Assembly: GCF_052324685.1 (NCBI RefSeq)
Contig: NW_027507071.1
Location: 62,001-126,000, forward strand
DNA: 64,000 nucleotides
Direction of reading: 5' to 3'
DNA from: Brachyhypopomus gauderio
Taxonomy: Eukaryota > Chordata > Actinopteri > Gymnotiformes > Hypopomidae
The translations under genes and the position numbers were made by a program. Positions 12,382 through 24,554 of the stretch are shown here, piece by piece. Below the pieces are notes generated by a model that saw only the letters and a list, made by a program, of their open reading frames with translations, was not told where the DNA came from and did no database searches. Numbering within the stretch: position 1 is the stretch's first letter; every line of letters starts with the position of its first letter.

Positions 12382-13362
12382 TGTCAGTCCTGCCTCCCTC
12401 CTGTCGGTCATGTCTTCTGTTTGTCTTTTATTTTGAAATTTCCTAGTTGTGTCTGTCTTCACTCCCCTGCCCCCTCGTTATTGCTTTCTGCTGTGTCTTG
12501 TTGAGTCCCTTGGTTGGTTAGTGTATTTAAGTCTTGTGTTTAATCTCTTGTTTGTATGCGATTTGGTATCTTGGTCTTTTGTGTCTGTAATACTAGTCTG
12601 TATGTACTCCTTGTATTTTGTGTGACTTTGGTTTCTCTAGTGATTTTGCTTGTTGATGTCTTTGCTTTTATTTAGCCTTGTTCACCCAGCTATTTCTGTT
12701 AGTGTTGTTTGGTTCATAAGTTAGGTGTTTGATTATTCTTGGGGTATGTTTTGTGTGCTTTGTGTATATGTATCAGTTTTGTCATTAAATTCATTGTTCA
12801 GTCCGCACTTGCGTTCAGCCCTCTCTCCTAGTTGTTACAGAATAACCGACCTACAATGAACGCAGCGGACAGTGGAGTGAGGCATGTTGCTTGCTTGCCT
12901 CCTCCCAAAGATGATGAGGACTTTCAGGTACAGCTGGACTATTTGCAGTCATGTTTCATTTTGGACACTGCAGGTAAACCTGTTGCAATGCCCTCTTTAA
13001 CTGACTCCCCAGACATGTACGATGGAGAGGAGCGTAATGCTGATGCCTTTGTTCTACAATGTAGCCTGTATTTTCAGTTCCTGACATGCCCTATGCCACC
13101 GGAAAAGGCTCTGGTGCTCTTTATGAGGGCAAGACTACAGGGAAAGGCGCTTCAGTGGGCAAACCTCATCCTTGCGCACCGGACGGGGGAAGCCTGGACT
13201 GTGGAGGGGTTTTTCAAACTCTTACAGGCTAGGTTCTCCGGTGTTGCCCCCCAGCCCTACAGCATGTCTGAGACTGTAGGTGCTACTACACCTCTTCCTG
13301 GAGTGGTCTTCTCCACCAGTATGGTGGATTTTCCTAAGACTTTTTTGGGGGGGGTGCTATGA
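12382..13362 (+). mobile_element. LTR plus gag fragment, unit B
   Basis: Same arrangement as in unit A, with the gag frame from 12856 giving an identical 168-aa product. The LTR lacks about 22 bases near 12623. Confidence 0.7.
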
Positions 13363-13734
13363 GCCTATGCGTCGGGCCCTCATGTCTCATCAGACCGACC
13401 CCATTGGCAATGTGGGGAGGAAGAGGGGACTGAGGGGCGGCGCAAGGGCATGTCCATGTTCCTCCCCAGATGCTCCAGCGGCCTCGGCGCCTCCTAACCC
13501 ACAGACAGACATACATTTGCTGTCAAATCAAAGCCCACCCTATCCTCTAAAATATTAATATAAACTGATTCCACTGTAGGTAAGGTAGTTAATCACTGTA
13601 TGTATAGTGACATAGAACATTTGTGGAATTACGGTAAATTGCAAATAATAAACAAAATACAACATGACTGTTGTCCACAAACTTTAAATAAATTATGCAT
13701 GCAATGTATGGATTATATTCAGATATAACCAAAA

Positions 13735-13901
13735 AACTTCTCTCTGCCTCAGAGGATGAAACATGGACTACTAAAAGCAACCAGAGCTTCCACTTGCCCA
13801 AATAATCCATGTACCTCTGAAGGCAAAGCATGAATGATCTCTGCAGCTTCTGCACTGTTACTGTATCTTTGTACCAGTACTCTCCTAATAAGGTGATACA
13901 T
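13735..13901 (-). pseudogene. hAT C-terminal fragment, unit B
   Basis: Carries the SSSEAERSF motif. A 5-base deletion relative to unit A separates it in frame from the preceding VHGLFGQVEAL segment. The same deletion is shared by units C, D and E. Confidence 0.7.
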
Positions 13902-14414
13902 AATATTTAAAATAATATAACAGGTTTGATTATTATTATTTACTTAAACTATTTCCGCTCTTAAAAAAAAAAACTCAGGAGTGTTGTGTCCTGTGGTTTT
14001 ATTTGTTTCTTTGGTGGCATGCTGAAATGAAATGACAAAAAATGTATGTTAAGGTTTCCTGACTAGACAAGACTAACGTTAATGTTGGACAGTCCGTGTC
14101 CCAAACAGCACACTCTGGAACATTACATACTGCACTACTGAAAACACTTCAAACCATGGTGTCCTTTTATTTATTCGTTTATTTGTTTTATTCATTATAT
14201 TTTATTTTTTACACATTCAGTGTAGTAGCAGTTTTGGACGTGGCCAGAGAGTAATGTAACTTTATGTTTCAGGGAGCTTTCTGACAAGTTTTAATATAAA
14301 CGTTAGCTAACCCAAACCCTCCTAGTCTGGTACCATAACAGCACATTGCAATAAAGCTATTTTATGGTCATATGGTTGGCTATTCATTGCTCTTATCACT
14401 GACCTCGCGTTTAA

Positions 14415-15052
14415 CACGGGCGCAAACTACCCGCCGCTCCAGCGAGGCGAGAGCTCGGGTCAGTGACATTGACTGTATATATAATGGACGGTACGTCACC
14501 GTTGACTCCCATTGTGAGTTTTTGAAGCCACCAAGATGGCCACAAGGACGCTGCCATCTTGAAAATTGCAGCCAGAGCATGCGCATTAGAACCGGTAGGC
14601 AGGACAGTATCTCCGCCAGAGACCTATCTCCGCTCCGACATTTGTTAGGATACGCCCACCAGTATAGACACTTTTGACGTTTTACAAAATAAACAAAGGT
14701 AAAAGGTTTTAATATTGCTGTCGAGAGTTTTGCTGTCGAGAGTTTCGCGTTCACGTTTGAGCGTCTGGTATTAGATGTCAACCAACGCAGCTATTAACTG
14801 TCAATCACCTTATCGCCACACCCCTTTAAGTAACACTTAATAACTTCTATAAAATCTGTTTATCATAGAGAAAAACACTGGAAGAGATACTAACGCAATG
14901 GGGTCTTACAGAATTGACAAAATATAATTGCTCAAAAAACTTATTTTACGTGTAATAAAAATTCAAAGTTTGTCGTCCGGCCCGTTCACCAACATGGGAA
15001 TGGGCGGGGTTAAAAGTTGTACTGCAGCCAGCCACTAGAGGGCAGCTGACTC
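14415..15052. other. Unit-junction segment (B/C)
   Basis: A GC-richer block (CCGCCGCTCCAGCGAGGCG and following) ends at the start of the next unit. It recurs at 23591-24209, 27890-28509 and 32569-33187. Its short overlapping frames (for example 14372-14677) show no recognisable domain. I take it as non-coding or as part of an unidentified element. Confidence 0.5.
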
Positions 15053-15397
15053 ACGTTTTAAACGTTTTATCACGACAAGAGCTACACAATACTGCTCTAA
15101 AACACAGTGCTCTGATAAAGAAGATAAATGGAATGTATGGAAGCCCATTTCCGTCACCTAAAATAAAAAATAAAAATTGCTATCTCATTATTTTGAGATA
15201 CTAAGTCATTATATACTATAGTATCTCAAAATAATGACTTAGTATCTCGAAATAATGAGATAGCAATTTACTTAATAATGAGAAAAAAATATATGTGCTG
15301 TTTTTTTTTACTTTAGGTGGTGGGAATGGGCTTCCATATAAATGTCTGTATTGTAAAGACGACATTTTACCCTGATGCTTTTGTCGGCATTTTTCAG

Positions 15398-16029
15398 GTG
15401 CCCTGGATGCTGCTGCTGAAAAAATCAGAGAATTGGAGGCCAAGGTCAGAGAATTAGAATCTCAGCTCAGGGGCCTGCAAATCAACAGATTTTGTGCAAC
15501 TGATGAGAAGTTCAGATTCTACACCCGTTTTCCATCAGAGAAGGTATTTTTGATCTTTTGGGAGTCGGTTGCTCCCTCAGCATCCAGGTTGGTGTACTGG
15601 AGTAAAGCACAGAGGAACGAGGGTGTGATGGAAATTGAGAAACCAAGTCCAAGCCAAAGACTGGCACAACAAGACTGGAAATAACAAGACAGTCTGGAAT
15701 TCTCAGCCTACTGGAACCAGGAGATGCATGCATGGCAGACAAGGGCTTTGTCATTGACCAGATGCTGTCTGATGTTGGTGCAACACTCATCATCCCCCCC
15801 TTCAAGAAATCCACCTGCTTCAGCAAGGAGGACATGGAGAAAACACAAGCCATAGCTCGTCTCTGAATCCTGGTGGAGAGAGCTATCAGAAGAGTCAAAG
15901 AATACCACATCTGGCACACAACCATTCCTCTTACCCTTTCAGGCTCAGTGAATCTGCTGTGGACTACCGGTTGTTGTAATGACCAACTACCAAGATCCCT
16001 TAGATTTAAACAGTGATGTACCTGTCTAA
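15398..16029 (+). pseudogene. THAP/Harbinger-like transposase remnant, unit C
   Basis: Same internally deleted form as unit A (frame closes at AQQDWK). The 3' part has MADKGFVIDQML and, after a TGA, ILVERAIRRVKEYHIW. It shares with unit D the changes GACATGGAG and CTGGCACAC. Confidence 0.85.
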
Positions 16030-16658
16030 ATTATTCTTGTAACACTGGAAGAAACAAAGATACAAAATTATTTATAGTTCTATTCATGTTTAATGATGGA
16101 ATGAAGGTTTTTTGTTTATATTATGTTTTTTTTTTTTTTTGTTACAGACCTGTAACAACTTCTTTAAGAGGCTTCTCTGTCCTCCACTCATTACCTGTAT
16201 TAAGGGCACCAGGATGATGTTTCCTCTTGTGAGTCTTGGTTCCTCCCAAGGTTTCTTCCTATAGTTTTTGAAGGAGATTTTCCTTGACCACTGTTGCCTT
16301 TGGCTTGCTCACCAGGGTTTTTTTTTTGTTGTTGATGATTCTGGACTTCTATAAGGGTGCTTTGTGTAAAAACCACTATATAAATACATTTCATTTGATG
16401 ATTAATGTTTATTAAATGTTCCTTTTCTACACAATGTTTGCATATTTCATTAATTAAGGTAACAGGCTGGTAATATAAATACAGATTTAATACATCAGGG
16501 TATATACAAAGATTCTTAAGTTGAATTTAATACCTTTTTAATACCTACAAAATATTTTTTAATACCAGCATGACTTAAAGCGGCGACTGAAGTGGCCTCT
16601 CGGTTGTTGCTAACCACTGGCCTAAACCAGTCTTTAAACAGGCATGAAAATGGGTCAG

Positions 16659-17662
16659 TGTCAGTCCTGCCTCCCTCCTGTCGGTCATGTCTTCTGTTTG
16701 TCTTTTATTTTGAAATTTCCTAGTTGTGTCTGTCTTCACTCCCCTGCCCCCTCGTTATTGCTTTCTGCTGTGTCTTGTTGAGTCCCTTGGTTGGTTAGTG
16801 TATTTAAGTCTTGTGTTTAATCTCTTGTTTGTATGCGATTTGGTATCTTGGTCTTTTGTGTCTGTAATACTAGTCTGTATGTACTCCTTGTATTTTGTAT
16901 TCCCTATTAGATGTACTTTGTGTGACTTTGGTTTCTCTAGTGATTTTGCTTGTTGATGTCTTTGCTTTTATTTAGCCTTGTTCACCCAGCTATTTCTGTT
17001 AGTGTTGTTTGGTTCATAAGTTAGGTGTTTGATTATTCTTGGGGTATGTTTTGTGTGCTTTGTGTATATGTATCAGTTTTGTCATTTAATTCATTGTTCA
17101 GTCCGCACTTGCGTTCAGCCCTCTCTCCTAGTTGTTACAGAATAACCGACCTACAATGAACGCAGCGGACAGTGGAGTGAGGCATGTTGCTTGCTTGCCT
17201 CCTCCCAAAGATGATGAGGACTTTCAGGTACAGCTGGACTATTTGCAGTCATGTTTCATTTTGGACACTGCAGGTAAACCTGTTGCAATGCCCTCTTTAA
17301 CTGACTCCCCAGACATGTACGATGGAGAGGAGCGTAATGCTGATGCCTTTGTTCTACAATGTAGCCTGTATTTTCAGTTCCTGACATGCCCTATGCCACC
17401 GGAAAAGGCTCTGGTGCTCTTTATGAGGGCAAGACTACAGGGAAAGGCGCTTCAGTGGGCAAACCTCATCCTTGCGCACCGGACGGGGGAAGCCTGGACT
17501 GTGGAGGGGTTTTTCAAACTCTTACAGGCTAGGTTCTCCGGTGTTGCCCCCCAGCCCTACAGCATGTCTGAGACTGTAGGTGCTACTACACCTCTTCCTG
17601 GAGTGGTCTTCTCCACCAGTATGGTGGATTTTCCTAAGACTTTTTTGGGGGGGGTGCTATGA
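16659..17662 (+). mobile_element. LTR plus gag fragment, unit C
   Basis: LTR followed by the gag frame from 17156, identical in protein to unit A. The polyadenylation-like ATTAAA is changed to ATTTAA here and in D and E. Confidence 0.7.
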
Positions 17663-18034
17663 GCCTATGCGTCGGGCCCTCATGTCTCATCAGACCGACC
17701 CCATTGGCAATGTGGGGAGGAAGAGGGGACTGAGGGGCGGCGCAAGGGCATGTCCATGTTCCTCCCCAGATGCTCCAGCGGCCTCGGCGCCTCCTAACCC
17801 ACAGACAGACATACATTTGCTGTCAAATCAAAGCCCACCCTATCCTCTAAAATATTAATATAAACTGATTCCACTGTAGGTAAGGTAGTTAATCACTGTA
17901 TGTATAGTGACATAGAACATTTGTGGAATTACGGTAAATTGCAAATAATAAACAAAATACAACATGACTGTTGTCCACAAACTTTAAATAAATTATGCAT
18001 GCAATGTATGGATTATATTCAGATATAACCAAAA

Positions 18035-18201
18035 AACTTCTCTCTGCCTCAGAGGATGAAACATGGACTACTAAAAGCAACCAGAGCTTCCACTTGCCCA
18101 AATAATCCATGTACCTCTGAAGGCAAAGCATGAATGATCTCTGCAGCTTCTGCACTGTTACTGTATCTTTGTACCAGTACTCTCCTAATAAGGTGATACA
18201 T
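18035..18201 (-). pseudogene. hAT C-terminal fragment, unit C
   Basis: SSSEAERSF motif on the minus strand with the 5-base deletion shared by units B-E. Confidence 0.7.
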
Positions 18202-18733
18202 AATATTTAAAATAATATAACAGGTTTGATTATTATTATTTACTTAAACTATTTCCGCTCTTAAAAAAAAAAACTCAGGAGTGTTGTGTCCTGTGGTTTT
18301 ATTTGTTTCTTTGGTGGCATGCTGAAATGAAATGACAAAAAATGTATGTTAAGGTTTCCTGACTAGACAAGACTAACGTTAATGTTGGACAGTCCGTGTC
18401 CCAAACAGCACACTCTGGAACATTACATACTGCACTACTGAAAACACTTCAAACCATGGTGTCCTTTTATTTATTCGTTTATTTGTTTTATTCATTATAT
18501 TTTATTTTTTACACATTCAGTGTAGTAGCAGTTTTGGACGTGGCCAGAGAGTAATGTAACTTTATGTTTCAGGGAGCTTTCTGACAAGTTTTAATATAAA
18601 CGTTAGCTAACCCAAACCCTCCTAGTCTGGTACCATAACAGCACATTGCAATAAAGCTATTTTATGGTCATATGGTTGGCTATTCATTGCTCTTATCACT
18701 GACCTCGCGTTTAACACGGGCGCAAACTACCCG

Positions 18734-19723
18734 TATGGAGCTATTATAGTGTCACCAGAACCTGAACCTGAAATCATTATTACTTGAAAAAACAGTCTGT
18801 AAAATCCTCGCAGGTATGCAAAAATTCGAGTTAAAATTCAGGTTCAGGTCGAAATTCAGGTTCGGGTCGCAATTCAGGTTCGGGTCGCAATTCAGGTTCG
18901 GGTCAAAATTCAGGTTCGGGTCGTAATTCAGGTTCGGGTCGAAATTCAGGTTCGGGTCGTAATTCAGGTTCGGGTCGAAATTCAGGTTCAGGTTGAAATT
19001 CAGGTTCAGGTTGAAATGCGGTTCATCCGGGATACGTAGGATGAGCAAACAAACTCAGAGCTAATCGAACTGCATTTAGCCAATCACAAAACATATCAGA
19101 GGTCATTAAGAGGCGCGTCTTTCTGCTAAATTTCCTGTAAGAGTGCGGTCCCTGTTTGGCGTGTAAGTAGCATGTAAGCAGCACGAAAGTGACCACTGTG
19201 CCACCCAGAAATGGCACCTTGTGGCAGCTGCCACATAATCGTGGCACTTAGTGTGACCAGTGCTGCGTGACTGTGGTCTCCGTTGTCCAGAAACGCCGCC
19301 TGCCTCTGCTGACAGACATCTAAAGACTCTTGGGTGACTCTGCGTATCGGCCACTCGCTTAAAATCATCCCGACGAGCTCCGAATCGCCATTTGTTGAAA
19401 TGAAGATGGTTCATAACTTTTGTTTAAAAATTATGTTGAGTGAAATACTAGCCGACATCCAGCTAGACAGCTCTATATTACTAGTTCAGAATACTGTTTA
19501 GCGATAACGTCTATTATAGGAGGGTACGTGAATCTACAGTGGTAGACCGTTAACGACGGCACTAAATTTAAAGGGTTTATTATTATAGATGTATGGTTAT
19601 CAGTGAATGTTCCTACACGCCATCAGCGTCATTTAAACCTCTGCGAGCGAATGGCATCGCATTTAGTATTTATGCAATTTGTAGTATATTTCGCTTTGTA
19701 TTGGTTTCTATTGTTAGTCTAGA
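18734..19723 (+). repeat. Left long inverted repeat of the 4.85-kb element
   Basis: About 990 bp, inverted relative to 22588-23584. The main difference I saw is a short gap near 19515, where the right arm has about nine extra bases. Confidence 0.88.
18835..19015. repeat. 18-bp minisatellite in left arm
   Basis: About ten tandem copies of an 18-base unit of the type AATTCAGGTTCGGGTCGA, with the last bases varying (CA, TA, AA). The mirror array is at 23304-23485. The repetitive Asn/Leu/Asp/Pro reading frames here are an effect of the repeat. Confidence 0.92.
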
Positions 19724-20626
19724 TTGCGTCTGTTACAACCCCACGATGTCATGGGTCTAGGTTTGGGGTGTGTGGGGTAGTAGCATGTGCATAGTGGACA
19801 AGATGAAATTAAAGAAGAACGCGAAAACCAGACGGATACGTAAGAAAACTCTTTACTGCAGAGTGGTAATGGGTAGAAGAGCCTTTTCTACGCAGCAAAA
19901 CACTGAACAGACACGTACGTACAAAAATACACGATTGACCATAAACCAACCAAGGAAAGGAGCAGTAGACGGAACCAAAGAAAAGAAACAAACAAAATAT
20001 ACTACACTAAGTTAACAAAGCAAGACTCACACCTTACTAACATAAATAAAGAAAATATATCTACGACGATAATCTCAAACAAATATACATACACGGTGCC
20101 CGCCTCTATACTGGTGTTTCTTATAAAACATCCCTGCATGGGTGTCTATAATTGTGCACATGCTACTACGTTCTTACTACATGGTGGCGATTTTCACAAC
20201 GCTATTCATGACAATTCATGACAAAAGCTATCGCACAAACCCTCACCTCTCACATGAGAATCATGAGCTACAGTTTCTCAAAAGTCACACACACAACCGT
20301 AAAGGCAGTAAATGCTCGCGTCGCCTCCCGGCAACTTCCAGCAACTCCGTCATGCAGATTATGAAGCCGAATATCCTCCCCCTCATCCAAATCACGATCT
20401 TCGATTGGCCGACAGAATCCACCCGTACCGAGGCAATCCACCTGTTAAACCAAAATTAACCGAAAGAGAAAATAACCTCCCCAAAATCCACAGTTCACGT
20501 AACACCGCAGCATCAGCCATCAACCACCGAGCGGCTACTGCCACTCATTGTCTACCACTAATCTAAATTCGACATTATCGTTAAAGAGTATGTGTTCTGT
20601 ATGAGAGTATGTGGTGTGTGCATGGG
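19724..20626. other. Interior of the 4.85-kb element, left part
   Basis: No supportable gene. The frames at 19770-20015 and 20142-20566 are short, of biased composition and overlapping, with no motif I recognise. Confidence 0.5.
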
Positions 20627-21414
20627 CAGTGGCGTGCACAGACATTTTGGGGGGCAAGTGCTGGGGGGAAGGGGGGGCACTTTTTAGCGCACGTGGAACA
20701 ATTCATTATAAAAAAAATTACAAGCGCATGTTGAATGAAATTTGACTTTTATTAGTAACATTCTCTAAACGTGAGTTTTCAATGGAAAAAGTCACACCGC
20801 CAACTGATAAAATCCATATCCAATATTAACTATACAGTCATTGTCCTTCAGTTAACTTCTGTTTACCCTCCACTGTCTGCAGGCATTGTTGCATATATTT
20901 TGCAATTAGTAAATCAATATAGGCCTACAATTAAGACAGTAAAAAGATAAAAAAGTACGAGAATGAGTTATAGGCTACTGACTGTTGTCATTACACGAAT
21001 GCAGATGGACATTTTTCACAGGTAATGGGGAACTTCCCGTTTCTTCTTTCACAAACGAATGTGTTAATTTATGTTGCCTAACAAAACGTATACAACAGAA
21101 AACGTTGTATGTGACCTGGCTGGTGGGGACGGGAGAAGAAGTCTATCTGTGACCGTGCGTGCTGTGCTGAAGACGCTTCCTTCCACTCGCTGAACTGAAC
21201 TGCTGCTGCAGCGCATCTGGTGTGACAAAGGAAGAGAGAGGTCGGGTGTGTGCGAGGTGGTGGCGCATTTCAGGGCATTGTTTTTAATCGCTCAGGTTTT
21301 CAAAAGATCATTTCAAACCGACCTCAGTAAAATGATAATAATAAAAAACGAAGTTTCAAAAGGGCACTTTCGTTGATAAAAGGCAGAGTTGGGGTCTAAT
21401 TGTGCACGCCACTG
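20627..21414. mobile_element. hAT-type insertion nested in the 4.85-kb element
   Basis: Ends CAGTGGCGTGCACA and TGTGCACGCCACTG are perfect inverted repeats. Flanks are TGCATGGG (20619-20626) and TGCACGGG (21415-21422), an 8-bp duplication with one change. The 788-bp interior has G-runs near the left end and no long frame. Confidence 0.85.
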
Positions 21415-22383
21415 TGCACGGGTAAGTTTGAGTGTTTTCGTGTTTATCTGTACTCGTTCTCTGGTATGTTCGCTTTAGTCATCCGTGTAGCGGACCACTT
21501 GGATTAATCACACAAACAATGCTCGGAGCTTCGACTGGTGTATCTTTATTCTCTCCTCCTTTCGCCACCGACATTTGACACCGTGAAAACTACAAAATGT
21601 GGCAAAAAATAAAAAATAAACACAAATGCCCTAGCACCATACCTCACAGATAATGTGTAGAACAGGGTCCAAACTTTAAATACGTCACTCCTAGCAAACT
21701 TGCACATGAACTCAACTTTATGTTATGAGCCGCAGCTCTTACTGAAAACAAAACAACAATCACATCTCCCTTCGTTTTAAATTAAATAAATCACTCTTTT
21801 GGATTAATACAATTTTTCTTCCTACCTCCTTCTGCTTCCAAGGGCGCTAAGTTTGAACTTTGTTTTACATTTGACATACAACAACACAAAAAAAAACGAA
21901 GCCAACTACAGTAAAATATCTTCCACAAGTGTCAACAAGGAATATAACAAGTAATTCGTTTGTTCTTGTGTTTTTTCAAACTCTGGAGCAACGTACATGA
22001 ACGCGCACAGAAGAACTCGCGCTGAAGAGCTCGCGCTGAAAGTCTCGTGCCGAAAGTTTAGTTCAGCGATAACAGGAGGTAGCAGAATAATCAAATATTC
22101 AATAATAAACAAATAAATAAATATATTTATATAATATAAATATATATATCCGCGAATATAAATCCGTGTTGTGTCGCTGTAGTGGTTTGTGGTGTCGTCT
22201 AGTTTAGTCATGCCTCATCATGATCGTGCTGTCCTTGTGTCTTCTATTATATTAACGTAGTTAAGTTAATGTTAAATGTGAAACCCCTTATATAAAATGC
22301 TCTTCTCAGCAAGTGTCCTCCCACTGATAACATTTCACCCCCACGTCACAACATAAAACAGATTTATTACAGATTGTTCATCA
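21415..22383. other. Interior of the 4.85-kb element, right part
   Basis: AT-rich with no clear gene. A minus-strand 101-aa frame at 21906-22211 is Tyr/Ile-rich and low in complexity. Confidence 0.5.
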
Positions 22384-22570
22384 GTGAACGTTCATCACGC
22401 CATCAGCGTCATTTAAACCACTGCGAGCGAGTGGCATCGCATTTGTAGGATTCGTGGAAATGAAGATGGTTTATATTTTTTGTTTGTTAATTTATGTTGG
22501 GTGAACGATTCGGAGCTGACCGACAGCTCCAAACTAGGAGTTCAGGATGCTGTTTAACGATTATGTCGGG
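22384..22570 (+). repeat. Diverged inner copy of the arm sequence
   Basis: Blocks such as CATCAGCGTCATTTAAACC and GAAATGAAGATGGTT match the left arm near 19610-19660 and 19400-19420 in direct orientation, with many differences and rearranged order. It looks like an older duplication of arm sequence just inside the right arm. Confidence 0.6.
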
Positions 22571-22587
22571 AGCCGCTCGGCTGACAT

Positions 22588-23584
22588 TCTAGACTAACAA
22601 TAGAAACCAATACAAAGCGAAATATACTACAAATTGCACAAATACTAAATGCGATGCCATTCGCTCGCAGAGGTTTAAATGACGCTGATGGCGTGTAGGA
22701 ACATTCACTGATAACCATACATCTATAATAATAAACCCTTTAAATTTAGTGCTGTCGTTAACGGTCTACCACTGTAGATTCACGTACCCTCCTATAATCT
22801 TAATTCGACGTTATCGCTAAACAGTATTCTGAACTAGTAATATAGAGCTGTCTAGCTGGATGTCGGCTAGTATTTCACTCAACATAATTTTTAAACAAAA
22901 GTTATGAACCATCTTCATTTCAACAAATGGCGATTCGGAGCTCGTCGGGATGATTTTAAGCGAGTGGCCGATACGCAGAGTCACCCAAGAGTCTTTAGAT
23001 GTCTGTCAGCAGAGGCAGGCGGCGTTTCTGGACAACGGAGACCACAGTCACGCAGCACTGGTCACACTAAGTGCCACGATTATGTGGCAGCTGCCACAAG
23101 GTGCCATTTCTGGGTGGCACAGTGGTCACTTTCGTGCTGCTTACATGCTACTTACACGCCAAACAGGGACCGCACTCTTACAGGAAATTTAGCAGAAAGA
23201 CGCGCCTCTTAATGACCTCTGATATGTTTTGTGATTGGCTAAATGCAGTTCGATTAGCTCTGAGTTTGTTTGCTCATCCTACGTATCCCGGATGAACCGC
23301 ATTTCAACCTGAACCTGAATTTCAACCTGAACCTGAATTTCGACCCGAACCTGAATTACGACCCGAACCTGAATTTCGACCCGAACCTGAATTACGACCC
23401 GAACCTGAATTTTGACCCGAACCTGAATTGCGACCCGAACCTGAATTGCGACCCGAACCTGAATTTCGACCTGAACCTGAATTTTAACTCGAATTTTTGC
23501 ATACCTGCGAGGATTTTACAGACTGTTTTTTCAAGTAATAATGATTTCAGGTTCAGGTTCTGGTGACACTATAATAGCTCCATA
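22588..23584 (-). repeat. Right long inverted repeat of the 4.85-kb element
   Basis: Mirror of 18734-19723, including the minisatellite (23304-23485) and the terminal GCTCCATA. Confidence 0.88.
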
Positions 23585-24554
23585 TACCCGCCGCTCCAGC
23601 GAGGCGAGAGCTCGGGTCAGTGACATTGACTGTATATATAATGGACGGTACGTCACCGTTGACTCCCATTGTGAGTTTTTGAAGCCACCAAGATGGCCAC
23701 AAGGACGCTGCCATCTTGAAAATTGCAGCCAGAGCATGCGCATTAGAACCGGTAGGCAGGACAGTATCTCCGCCAGAGACCTATCTCCGCTCCGACATTT
23801 GTTAGGATACGCCCACCAGTATAGACACTTTTGACGTTTTACAAAATAAACAAAGGTAAAAGGTTTTAATATTGCTGTCGAGAGTTTTGCTGTCGAGAGT
23901 TTCGCGTTCACGTTTGAGCGTCTGGTATTAGATGTCAACCAACGCAGCTATTAACTGTCAATCACCTTATCGCCACACCCCTTTAAGTAACACTTAATAA
24001 CTTCTATAAAATCTGTTTATCATAGAGAAAAACACTGGAAGAGATACTAACGCAATGGGGTCTTACAGAATTGACAAAATATAATTGCTCAAAAAACTTA
24101 TTTTACGTGTAATAAAAATTCAAAGTTTGTCGTCCGGCCCGTTCACCAACATGGGAATGGGCGGGGTTAAAAGTTGTACTGCAGCCAGCCACTAGAGGGC
24201 AGCTGACTCACGTTTTAAACGTTTTATCACGACAAGAGCTACACAATACTGCTCTAAAACACAGTGCTCTGATAAAGAAGATAAATGGAATGTATGGAAG
24301 CCCATTTCCGTCACCTAAAATAAAAAATAAAAATTGCTATCTCATTATTTTGAGATACTAAGTCATTATATACTATAGTATCTCAAAATAATGACTTAGT
24401 ATCTCGAAATAATGAGATAGCAATTTACTTAATAATGAGAAAAAAATATATGTGCTGTTTTTTTTTACTTTAGGTGGTGGGAATGGGCTTCCATATAAAT
24501 GTCTGTATTGTAAAGACGACATTTTACCCTGATGCTTTTGTCGGCATTTTTCAG

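Larger units (their letters stand above)
10959..15052 (+). repeat. Array unit B (long type, 5' truncated)
   Basis: Second tandem copy. It lacks the foldback MITE and the first part of the transposase exon. It keeps the helix-turn-helix and DDE segments missing from units A, C and D. Its LTR has lost about 22 bases (around 12623) present in the other copies. It ends with the junction segment carrying CCGCCGCTCCAGCG and CAGCTGACTC. Confidence 0.85.
18734..23584. mobile_element. 4,851-bp element with about 990-bp terminal inverted repeats and 6-bp target duplication
   Basis: Comparison with units B and D defines the insertion exactly. TACCCG is present once in those units, and is duplicated here (18728-18733 and 23585-23590) around an element that starts TATGGAGC and ends GCTCCATA. 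The inverted repeats span 18734-19723 and 22588-23584 and are nearly identical. No transposase-sized frame exists inside, so the element is non-autonomous. A 6-bp duplication with TA-starting ends fits the IS3EU group as I recall it. Polintons also make 6-bp duplications but normally start AG. The family call is tentative, the boundaries are not. Confidence 0.85.
15053..24209 (+). repeat. Array unit C (short type), split by a 4.85-kb insertion
   Basis: Third tandem copy. Removing the insertion at 18734-23584 and one TACCCG duplicate leaves 4,300 bp, the same length as unit D. The sequence of C and D is nearly identical, so one is a very recent copy of the other. Confidence 0.9.

Noticed and set aside
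14372-14781. Overlapping frames on both strands in the unit-junction segment
   Set aside because: Both strands are open over the same GC-rich block, a sign of composition rather than coding; no motif is visible.
18752-19048. Asn/Leu/Asp/Pro repeat protein (also mirrored at 23270-23566)
   Set aside because: It is the translation of the 18-bp minisatellite in a transposon arm; any frame of an 18-bp repeat without a stop stays open.
21906-22211. Minus-strand 101-aa frame with Tyr/Ile-rich hydrophobic stretch
   Set aside because: Low-complexity AT-rich DNA within a non-autonomous element; no start context or motif.
22904-23295. Open frames in the right arm, mirrored at 19023-19414
   Set aside because: They are identical because the arms are inverted repeats. 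Three overlapping frames are open at once and none shows a domain.
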